Below, in pieces: positions 15,896 through 22,383 of a stretch of 64,000 bases of DNA; position 1 is the first letter of the stretch, and each line of letters starts with the position of its first letter. A program made the position numbers and the translations under genes. The notes beneath the pieces were generated by a model, which worked only from the letters and a program-made list of their open reading frames with translations, searched no databases and had not been told where the DNA came from. The stretch is from NCBI RefSeq assembly GCF_003248505.1, contig NZ_QFOA01000001.1:181568-245567 (forward strand), written 5' to 3'. The DNA is from Sphingobium sp. (lineage in GTDB: Bacteria > Pseudomonadota > Alphaproteobacteria > Sphingomonadales > Sphingomonadaceae).

Positions 15896-16846
15896 CTACA
15901 CCACCGGCGTCAGCAGCGGTTCTCCCGCGAAATGCGCGTCGAGATTGGCCAGGACGAGGTCGGCCATCGCCCGGCGGCTGTGGCGGGTCGCGCTGCCCTG
16001 ATGGGGCTGGAGCACGACATGGTCCATCGTCAGCAGCGCGGGCGGCACATGCGGTTCGTGCGCGAACACGTCGAGGCCCGCACCCGCGATGCGGCGCTGC
16101 GCCAAGGCCGCGACCAGCGCGTCCTCGTCGATCACGCTGCCCCGGCTGATGTTGACGATAACCCCCTGCGGCCCCAGCGCGTCGAGCATGGCGGCATCGA
16201 CCAGGCACGCCGCTTCCGGCCCGCCCGATGTCGCCACCATGACGATATCGCATTCCCGCGCGAAGGCGATCCGGTCTGCGATGTAGCGATAGGGCGCGCC
16301 GGGCGCTTCCCGGCGGTTGTGATAGACGATTTCGCCCGCCGCCGCTTCCAGCCGCGCGGCGATGGCGCGACCGATACGGCCCAGCCCCAATATCCCGATC
16401 CGCGATCCCGTCACGCGGCCCGACAATTGCGGCTTCTCGCCCCTCGCCCAGTCGCCCCGCCGCACCATCGCATCGTTGGCGACGATGTTGCGCACCGTCG
16501 CGTAAAGAAGCCCCACGGCAAGGTCGGCGGTATCGTCGGTCAGCACGTCGGGCGTGTTGGTGAGGCGGATGCCCTTCGCGCGGGCATGGTCGACATCGAC
16601 CTTGTCATAGCCGACGGAAAACAGCGCGATCATCTCCAGCGCGGGAAGCGCGTCCATGACGGCGGCAGGCGCGCCCACCGATCCGAAGCTTATCAGCGCC
16701 CGTGCTCGCCGCGCCGCATCGGGCAACTCAGTCAGGTCGGCATCGGCAGCCACCGCATGGACGCAAAAGCGCTCTGCCAGTGCCGCATCGAGATAGGGGT
16801 TGAGCGGGCCATAGGCGACGACATCGGGGCGATCGGGATGGGTCAT
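15896..16846 (-). CDS. D-2-hydroxyacid dehydrogenase
   Basis: The 316-residue enzyme belongs to the NAD(P)-dependent D-2-hydroxyacid dehydrogenase family. It has the substrate-domain segment FSVGYDKVDVDHARAKGIRLTNTPDVLTDDTADLAVGL, the nucleotide fold GILGLGRIGRAIAARL, the catalytic arginine region VNISRGSVIDEDAL, the glutamate in LDVFAHEPHVP and the histidine in LQPHQGSATRHSR. The N-terminal style is close to glyoxylate/hydroxypyruvate reductases, but the exact substrate cannot be told. It is divergent from metX across a 76-base spacer. Confidence 0.9.
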   Translation of the reverse strand: MTHPDRPDVVAYGPLNPYLDAALAERFCVHAVAADADLTELPDAARRARALISFGSVGAPAAVMDALPALEMIALFSVGYDKVDVDHARAKGIRLTNTPDVLTDDTADLAVGLLYATVRNIVANDAMVRRGDWARGEKPQLSGRVTGSRIGILGLGRIGRAIAARLEAAAGEIVYHNRREAPGAPYRYIADRIAFARECDIVMVATSGGPEAACLVDAAMLDALGPQGVIVNISRGSVIDEDALVAALAQRRIAGAGLDVFAHEPHVPPALLTMDHVVLQPHQGSATRHSRRAMADLVLANLDAHFAGEPLLTPVV

Positions 16847-16868
16847 GCCCTTCGCTCTAGTCGCGTTG

Positions 16869-16903
16869 CCGCGCGCGCGCCAGATTGACAGGCGCGCGCG
16901 CGG
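16869..16903. repeat. Perfect GC palindrome in the metX upstream spacer
   Basis: CCGCGCGCGCGCC and its exact reverse complement are separated by nine bases (AGATTGACA). The 13-bp all-GC stem is almost entirely alternating CG and sits between the divergent dehydrogenase and metX starts. There is no T run on either side, so it is not a standard terminator. It could be a regulatory hairpin in the metX leader or a protein-binding dyad. Confidence 0.6.
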
Positions 16904-16922
16904 GTCCTAGCCCCGCGGCCAT

Positions 16923-18059
16923 ATGGCCAGCCTTCCTTCCAGCGACGACAGCCGCTTCGGCCTGCGGCGGCAGGCACGCCTGCCCGGACCGCTTGCCCTG
17001 TCGAGCGGAGCGCGGCTGGGTCCGGTGGACATCGCCTACGAAACCTACGGGCGGATGAACGCGGACAAATCCAACGTCATCCTTCTCTGCCACGCGCTGA
17101 CCGGCGACCAGTATGTGGCGTCCGAACATCCCGTCACGGGAAAGCCCGGCTGGTGGTGGCGCATGGTGGGGGAGGGCAAGCCCATCGATCCCGCGCGCCA
17201 TTTCATTGTCTGCTCCAACGTCATCGGCAGCTGCCTGGGGTCGTCCGGCCCCGCCAGCATCGATCCGGCGACTGGCGAACCTTTCGCCATGCGGTTCCCG
17301 GTGCTCACCATCGCCGACATGGTGCGCGCGCAGGCGGCGCTGCTCGATCATCTGGGGGTGGATCGGCTGGCGGCGGTGATCGGCGGATCGATGGGGGGGA
17401 TGCAGGCTCTGACGTGGCCGACGCTCTACCCCGACCGGGTGGAGCGCTGCGTCGTCATCGCCTCCACCGCCCGGCACAGCGCGCAGAACATCGCTTTCCA
17501 CGAAGTGGGGCGGCAGGCGATCATGGCCGACCCCAACTGGCGCGGCGGCGATTATTACGCCGATGGACAGCCGCCGGTGGCGGGGCTGGCCGTGGCGCGG
17601 ATGGCAGCGCACATCACCTATCTGTCCGAAGCGGGCCTGACCGAAAAATTCGGGCGGCGTCTTCAGGGGCGCGACGCCAAGACATTCGGCTTCGACGCCG
17701 ATTTCCAGGTCGAATCCTATCTGCGGCATCAGGGGTTGAGCTTCACCGACCGCTTCGACGCCAATTCCTATCTCTATATCACCCGCGCGATGGACTATTA
17801 CGATATTGCAGAGGATCATGGCGGCAGCCTGGCCAAGGCGTTCACGGCGACGAAGGCGCGCTTTTGCCTCGTCAGCTTCGACACCGACTGGCTCTACCCC
17901 ACCGCCGAATCGCGGATCATCGTCCACGCGCTCAACGCCAGCGGCGCGCAGGCGAGTTTCGTCGAACTGTCGAGCCCGTTCGGCCACGATGCCTTCCTTT
18001 TGGAAAGCCCGGAATTGAATCGGGTCGTGGACGGCTTCCTCAAGGGCGGACGGGCATGA
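16923..18059 (+). CDS. metX: Homoserine O-acetyltransferase
   Basis: This 378-residue alpha/beta hydrolase has all MetX hallmarks: LSSGARLGPVDIAYETYGRMNADKSNVILLCHALTGDQYVA, the oxyanion and nucleophile region VIGGSMGGMQAL (catalytic Ser), the Asp in SFDTDWLYP and the His in PFGHDAFLLE. It acylates homoserine in methionine synthesis. Whether the donor is acetyl- or succinyl-CoA cannot be decided by eye. The stop overlaps the start of metW as ATGA, the usual alphaproteobacterial metXW pair. Confidence 0.95.
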   Translation: MASLPSSDDSRFGLRRQARLPGPLALSSGARLGPVDIAYETYGRMNADKSNVILLCHALTGDQYVASEHPVTGKPGWWWRMVGEGKPIDPARHFIVCSNVIGSCLGSSGPASIDPATGEPFAMRFPVLTIADMVRAQAALLDHLGVDRLAAVIGGSMGGMQALTWPTLYPDRVERCVVIASTARHSAQNIAFHEVGRQAIMADPNWRGGDYYADGQPPVAGLAVARMAAHITYLSEAGLTEKFGRRLQGRDAKTFGFDADFQVESYLRHQGLSFTDRFDANSYLYITRAMDYYDIAEDHGGSLAKAFTATKARFCLVSFDTDWLYPTAESRIIVHALNASGAQASFVELSSPFGHDAFLLESPELNRVVDGFLKGGRA

Positions 18060-18649
18060 GCGGCGCGCTGCGCCCGGACCTTTCCCTCATCGCGCGGACC
18101 GTGCGGCCGGGCGCGCGGGTGCTGGACGTCGGATGCGGCGACGGTGCGCTCATGGCGGCGCTGCGCGACAATGCGGGGGCGGACGCGCGCGGGCTGGAGA
18201 TCGACGGGTCCAATGTCGCTGCCGCCGTGGCGCGCGGTCTGTCGGTGGTGCAGGGCGACGCCGACACCGACCTTGCCTATTATCCCGACGCAAGCTTCGA
18301 CTATGCGATCCTGAGCCAGACGCTCCAGACGACGCGCCGGCCCGACCTCGTGGTCGAGGAACTGCTGCGTATCGGGGCGCAGGCGTTCGTATCCTTTCCC
18401 AATTTCGCGCACTGGCGCGGGCGGCTGTCATTGATGTGGGGCGGGCGGATGCCGGTAACGCGCCTGCTGCCCGACACATGGTACGACACGCTCAACATCC
18501 ACCATGTGACGGTCGACGATTTCCGCGCGCTGGTGAAGGAACGGGGCTGGCATATCGACGGCCAGTGGTTTTTGAAGGGCGACAGGGAAACGACCCACGC
18601 CAATGCGAACCTGTTTGCCGAACATGCGGTGTTCCTGCTGCGGCGGTAG
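18056..18649 (+). CDS. metW: Methionine biosynthesis protein MetW
   Basis: The 197-residue protein is a class I SAM-fold protein of the MetW family: RVLDVGCGDGALMAALRDN, then QGDADTDLAYYPDASFDYAILSQTLQTTRRPDLVVEELLRIG and SFPNFAHWRGRLSLMWGGRMPVT, and the NIHHVTVDDF stretch. MetW forms a complex with MetX and is needed for full methionine synthesis in several proteobacteria. The ATG at 18056 lies inside the metX stop, so production is coupled. Confidence 0.95.
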   Translation: MSGALRPDLSLIARTVRPGARVLDVGCGDGALMAALRDNAGADARGLEIDGSNVAAAVARGLSVVQGDADTDLAYYPDASFDYAILSQTLQTTRRPDLVVEELLRIGAQAFVSFPNFAHWRGRLSLMWGGRMPVTRLLPDTWYDTLNIHHVTVDDFRALVKERGWHIDGQWFLKGDRETTHANANLFAEHAVFLLRR

Positions 18650-18653
18650 CGCC

Positions 18654-20060
18654 TCAGGCCAGCGCCTTCACCCGGTCTCCGATCACGCGCAGTTCCTCGA
18701 CGAAGCGCGCGCGCTCCTCCGCCCGCTTCGCTTCGTCAGGCAGGCGCAGCAGATAGCTCGGGTGCACCGTCACCCATCCTTCCGCGCCATTTTCCAACGC
18801 GATGGCGTTCCCGCGCGTGCGACCGATCGTCACCGCCTTGCCCAGCATGGCGCGTGCCGCCGAAGCGCCCAGCGCGACGATCACGCGCGGGCGGATCAGG
18901 TCGATCTCCTGCCCCAGCCACCAGCGGCACGCCTGGATTTCGCCTGCGTCCGGGGACTGGTGCAACCGGCGCTTGCCTTGCCGGACGAACTTGAAATGCT
19001 TGACCGCGTTGGTGACATAGGCGCGCGAACGATCCACGCCCGCCTCGCCCAGCGCCCGATCGAACAGCTGCCCGGCGGGGCCGACGAAAGGGCGTCCCGC
19101 CATATCCTCCTGGTCGCCCGGCTGTTCGCCGATAAAGAGCAGCGGCGCGTCGAGCGGCCCTTCGCCGAACACGGTCTGCGTCGCATCGCGGTGCAGGTCG
19201 CATCGGGTGCACCCCATCGCCGCTTCGCGGATGCCAGCCCATATGGTCGCGGCATTGCCCTGCCTCTTTTGCGGCTTTTCGGGCAGCGGCGCGGTCGCGA
19301 TCATGGCAGCCTCTCGCGCCTGCGCCCCGGCGATAAGGTCGGGGATAAGCGCGGCCTCGGGCAGGTTGCGCCAGTATTTCTTGGGCATTTCGGACAGCAT
19401 CGCCCCGGTCTTGAGGCGGGCGGGGTTGAAGATCGCGGCATAATAGCCTTTCCACAAGGCTTCGACCGGATCGCCGTCGGGCGCGTCGGCGCGGCTCGCC
19501 CCCGGCCCTTCGGTCAGCGTCTCGCCGTCCCAATGAATGCTGATGGCCGGTGTCAGGATCGACCAGCGCATGGTGGCGAAGCGGCGTAGGAAGAATCCGG
19601 CGTTCGCGCGCACGATATGATGGTCCGGTTCGAACCAGGCGACGAAGCGGGTGTCGCCATCCTCTTCGACTTCGCGGAAACGGACGAAGGCGCGCATCTT
19701 GTGGATATCGCGTCGCACCGCCTTGGCCAGCCCATCGACCCGGCGCAGGAGCGGATCGGCTTTATCCTCCATCGTACCGGGTTTGTCGCGCACCCGGACG
19801 AGGAGGGCATAGAGCAAGGCGAACCGCTCGGGATCGCTATGGAGGATCGCTTTTTCAGCCAAATCGACAAAGGCGCGCGGAACGGAAAAGGCCGCGCGCA
19901 ACGGCTCCGGGGGGAGCGGCTGGGCATAGAATAGCTCGCCGGGCGACGCCCCGTCGTCCCATGCAACATCGGCTGGGTCTACCCCCGCCGTTGCCAGACG
20001 CCGCGCCGCTGCCCGCCAACCGTCGAAATCGTCGGGGGCGGGCAGAGCGACACGATACAT
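18654..20060 (-). CDS. DUF4130-UdgX fusion protein
   Basis: The 468-residue protein joins two domains. Residues 1 to about 255 resemble the DUF4130 family (described as a probable DNA metabolism protein partnered with a radical SAM enzyme); residues about 275-468 are a UdgX-type uracil-DNA glycosylase fold. Visible in the latter are Cys284-x2-Cys287 and Cys378 as iron-sulphur ligands, His355 where family 4 enzymes have cysteine, the GEQPG motif at 311-315, the loop KRRLH at 363-367 and HPS at 433-435. In mycobacterial UdgX the histidine of the KRRIH loop makes a covalent bond with the uracil-excised site. Here isoleucine is replaced by leucine but the histidine (367) is kept. It lies on the same strand as a radical SAM partner, separated by two genes. 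Confidence 0.9.
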   Translation of the reverse strand: MYRVALPAPDDFDGWRAAARRLATAGVDPADVAWDDGASPGELFYAQPLPPEPLRAAFSVPRAFVDLAEKAILHSDPERFALLYALLVRVRDKPGTMEDKADPLLRRVDGLAKAVRRDIHKMRAFVRFREVEEDGDTRFVAWFEPDHHIVRANAGFFLRRFATMRWSILTPAISIHWDGETLTEGPGASRADAPDGDPVEALWKGYYAAIFNPARLKTGAMLSEMPKKYWRNLPEAALIPDLIAGAQAREAAMIATAPLPEKPQKRQGNAATIWAGIREAAMGCTRCDLHRDATQTVFGEGPLDAPLLFIGEQPGDQEDMAGRPFVGPAGQLFDRALGEAGVDRSRAYVTNAVKHFKFVRQGKRRLHQSPDAGEIQACRWWLGQEIDLIRPRVIVALGASAARAMLGKAVTIGRTRGNAIALENGAEGWVTVHPSYLLRLPDEAKRAEERARFVEELRVIGDRVKALA

Positions 20061-20087
20061 CGGGGTGAAGGTGAGCGCGGGTGAGGA

Positions 20088-20552
20088 TCAGTCCTCGGCC
20101 TGCGCCCGCTCCAACTCGTCCGGCTTGCGCTCCGCGAACTTCTCGCCCAGCGCCTTTTCTTCCTTGTCGGACAGATCCTTGGCGGCGTCGGGGAACATCT
20201 CTTCCTCTTCCTCCTCGATATGATGGAGGTAGCGCTTCTTCAACTGGGCAAAGGTCTTGCGCCATTCGTCGCCGTTGAATTTCTGGTCTTCCATCTCCTC
20301 CAGATAATCCTCGATCTCCTTATGCTCGGACACGCTGTGCTGGGCGTCCTCACGCAGATCGGGCTTGGCGAGCATGGTGGCGTAAAGCGTTTCTTCCTCG
20401 GCGGCGGCGTGGGCCTTCACCTCCACCTTGAACTGGTCGAACAGCTTTTCCAGCCGGTCGGCATCGTCCTTCGCCTCGTCCATCTTGGCGAAAAGCTGGC
20501 GGTGCTGGTCGTGGTCCTGCTTCAGGCGGTCGAAAATGCTGGCATCGGCCAT
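20088..20552 (-). CDS. Hemerythrin domain protein
   Basis: The 154-residue protein is an HHE-type hemerythrin four-helix bundle: KQDHDQHRQLF, KAHAAAEEETLY, VSEHKEIEDYL and RYLHHIEEEEEEMFP supply the His/Glu ligands for a di-iron site. Such proteins bind O2, NO or iron, or act in repair of iron centres. The C-terminal third is very acidic then charged. The ATG at 20550-20552 follows CGAGGAGAAACACC, a good ribosome site. The UdgX gene begins 27 bases after its stop. A candidate EcfG general-stress promoter lies 30 bases upstream, so the gene may be read both from the upstream genes and alone. Confidence 0.88.
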   Translation of the reverse strand: MADASIFDRLKQDHDQHRQLFAKMDEAKDDADRLEKLFDQFKVEVKAHAAAEEETLYATMLAKPDLREDAQHSVSEHKEIEDYLEEMEDQKFNGDEWRKTFAQLKKRYLHHIEEEEEEMFPDAAKDLSDKEEKALGEKFAERKPDELERAQAED

Positions 20553-20582
20553 GGTGTTTCTCCTCGGGGGTTTGGAGAGAAG

Positions 20583-20607
20583 AACGACCGCCGACGCTTT
20601 TGGGTCC
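20583..20607 (-). promoter_or_regulatory. Candidate EcfG (general stress) promoter
   Basis: Read on the minus strand, GGACC is followed after 16 bases by CGTT, 30 bases before the hemerythrin ATG. The alphaproteobacterial EcfG consensus is GGAAC-N16/17-CGTT, so there is one mismatch at the -35 element. Location and spacing fit; the mismatch keeps this tentative. Confidence 0.4.
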
Positions 20608-20611
20608 GGGA

Positions 20612-20962
20612 CTACCCGAAGAGGAAGCGATAGATGATCGCCACCGGAATCCACAGCAGCGCGCCGATCAGGCTGGCCGCCCACAGCTGCACCAGGTCGC
20701 GGCGGAACCGCAGGGCAAGGCCGCTCTGCGACAGGCCACCCTGCTCCAGCATCTGCCAGCGATGCTCCAGCGCACGCGCGGCGAGCGCATAGCCGCCGAT
20801 GGCGACGATGACGCCCAGATGCAGGACCAGCGATCCTCCCATCTTCGCGACGATGCCGATTTGCAGCAGGCAGAAGACCACCAGCGCCGCAGCGAGATGC
20901 GTGCTGATCCGTTTGGCGAAGCCTTTACGCGCCTGCGTGCGGTTGCCAAATACGGTCGCCAA
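20612..20962 (-). CDS. Small membrane protein of unknown function
   Basis: I do not recognise this protein. With a TTG start at 20960-20962, preceded by GGAGGAG eight to nine bases upstream, it has 116 residues beginning with a basic segment NRTQARKGFAKRISTH and then three hydrophobic helices (AAALVVFCLLQIGIVA, LVLHLGVIVAIGGYALAA, LWAASLIGALLWIPVAIIYRFLF). A longer version could begin with another TTG at 21025, directly after the radical SAM stop. It sits between the radical SAM and hemerythrin genes on the same strand, so it is probably carried in the same transcript. Confidence 0.65.
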   Translation of the reverse strand: MATVFGNRTQARKGFAKRISTHLAAALVVFCLLQIGIVAKMGGSLVLHLGVIVAIGGYALAARALEHRWQMLEQGGLSQSGLALRFRRDLVQLWAASLIGALLWIPVAIIYRFLFG

Positions 20963-21028
20963 GACCCATGCTCCTCCGAAAATCCCGTCGACGCGCAGAA
21001 TTCCACGAGTCGGCGTGCCGATCAACCC

Positions 21029-22273
21029 TTATGTGAACAGGTCGAGCTGCTGCGCGGGGGCAACCAGATGCGATTTGAGGTCGATACGGTCGATCAGGGC
21101 CAACGGTCGCCAGTCGGCCGCGATCAGGAACGGGCGCAATTTCTTGATCGACGTGGTCAGCCGCGCGACATCGTCGAGCCGCAGCCGCCGGTGTCGCCGG
21201 CTCATCAGGATGCGGTTCACCGCCTTGACGCCCAGACCCGGCACCCGAAGCAGCGCTTCGCGCGGCGCGCGGTTCACGTCCACTGGGAACGCGGCGCGGT
21301 GGTTGAGCGCCCAGGCAAGCTTGGGATCGATGTCGAGCGGCAGGCACCCCGTCGCCCGATCCGTCGCCGCCGCGATCTCGCCCGCGTCATAGCCATAGAA
21401 GCGGATCATCCAGTCGGACTGGTAAAGCCGGTGTTCCCGCATCAGCGGCGGGCGCTTGAGCGGCAGCACCGCGCTGGGGGAAGGGATGGGGGAAAAGGCG
21501 CTGTAATAGACGCGGCGCAACTTGTGCCGGTCATAGAGGCTGCTCGCCCGCGCGATGATCGCGCGGTCGTCGGCGGCGTCGGCCCCCACGATCATCTGCG
21601 TCGACTGGCCCGCAGGCGCGAAGCGCGGCGCGCTGCGATATTTGCGTCGTGCGTCCGACTTGTCCTCGATCTCGCCCTTCAATTGCCCCATCGCGCCTTC
21701 GATCCGCCCGCCGTCCTTTTCCGGGGCCAGCCGCTTCAGACCCGCATCGGTCGGCAGCTCGACGTTGATGGACAGGCGGTCGGCATAGAGGCCCGCCAGA
21801 TTCAGCAACTGCGGATCAGCGTCGGGAATGGTTTTAAGGTGGATATAGCCTCGAAAATCATGGTCCTCGCGCAGCGACCGTGCGACTTCGACCAATTGCT
21901 CCATCGTATAGTCGGAAGACTTGATGATGCCCGATGAAAGGAACAGCCCCTCGATATAGTTGCGGCGATAGAAGCTGAGCGTCAGATCGACGACTTCCTG
22001 CGCGGTGAAGCGCGCGCGGCGCACGTCGCTCGACCGCCGGTTGATGCAGTAATGGCAGTCGAAGATGCAGCTGTTGGTCAGCAGGATCTTCAGCAGGGAA
22101 ATACATCGCCCGTCCGGGGCATAGGCATGGCATATGCCCATGCCCTCGGTCGATCCGATCCCCTTGCCGCCCCGGCTGTCCCGCTTGCTCGTCCCCGACG
22201 ATGCGCAGGACGCGTCATATTTGGCGGCGTCCGCCAGGATTTCGAGTTTCTGCCGGGTGGAAAGCTGCGCCAT
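21029..22273 (-). CDS. Radical SAM DNA modification/repair-like protein
   Basis: This 414-residue protein is a radical SAM enzyme with the cluster motif Cys69-x3-Cys73-x2-Cys76 (CIFDCHYC) and an N-terminal KLEILADAAKYDASCASSG segment that marks the family annotated as putative DNA modification/repair radical SAM protein, which travels with DUF4130/UDG-like partners. The C-terminal part has a helix-hairpin-helix (REALLRVPGLGVKAVNRI), a non-specific DNA-binding element. Reaction and substrate are unknown. The ATG at 22271-22273 matches the conserved start and lies two bases after a LexA box; a second ATG at 22324 with AGGGG upstream would place that box inside the gene. First gene of the putative repair cluster. 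Confidence 0.88.
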   Translation of the reverse strand: MAQLSTRQKLEILADAAKYDASCASSGTSKRDSRGGKGIGSTEGMGICHAYAPDGRCISLLKILLTNSCIFDCHYCINRRSSDVRRARFTAQEVVDLTLSFYRRNYIEGLFLSSGIIKSSDYTMEQLVEVARSLREDHDFRGYIHLKTIPDADPQLLNLAGLYADRLSINVELPTDAGLKRLAPEKDGGRIEGAMGQLKGEIEDKSDARRKYRSAPRFAPAGQSTQMIVGADAADDRAIIARASSLYDRHKLRRVYYSAFSPIPSPSAVLPLKRPPLMREHRLYQSDWMIRFYGYDAGEIAAATDRATGCLPLDIDPKLAWALNHRAAFPVDVNRAPREALLRVPGLGVKAVNRILMSRRHRRLRLDDVARLTTSIKKLRPFLIAADWRPLALIDRIDLKSHLVAPAQQLDLFT

Positions 22274-22275
22274 GC

Positions 22276-22290
22276 GTTCACGATAGGTTC
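22276..22290 (-). promoter_or_regulatory. LexA (SOS) box and promoter of the radical SAM cluster
   Basis: GAACCTATCGTGAAC on the minus strand is a perfect GAAC-N7-GAAC direct repeat, the binding site of alphaproteobacterial LexA. A candidate promoter overlaps it: TGGACA (five of six to the -35 consensus), 17 bases, then TATCGT inside the operator spacer. The -10 ends seven bases before the A of the ATG at 22273, so the transcript may be leaderless. The arrangement lets LexA block polymerase directly. Confidence 0.75.
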
Positions 22291-22383
22291 TCGTCCTCGC
22301 CCTGTCCACAATCTCGATCAACATTGCCCCTACGAACAGGGGCGGCGCTTGCCTTGGCGGGCGGGGGCGTTCATCACGCGGCG

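Noticed and set aside
16847..16922. SAM-II type riboswitch before metX
   Set aside because: The 76-base spacer is dominated by a simple CG hairpin and shows none of the expected pseudoknot sequence.
19625..19640. GGTTCGAACC resembling a tRNA T-arm
   Set aside because: It lies inside the DUF4130-UdgX gene, with no acceptor, D or anticodon stems around it.
22325..22342. GCCCCT-N6-AGGGGC inverted repeat as an operator in the divergent spacer
   Set aside because: Only six base pairs of GC-rich sequence; such repeats are frequent by chance here, and the LexA box nearby explains regulation better.
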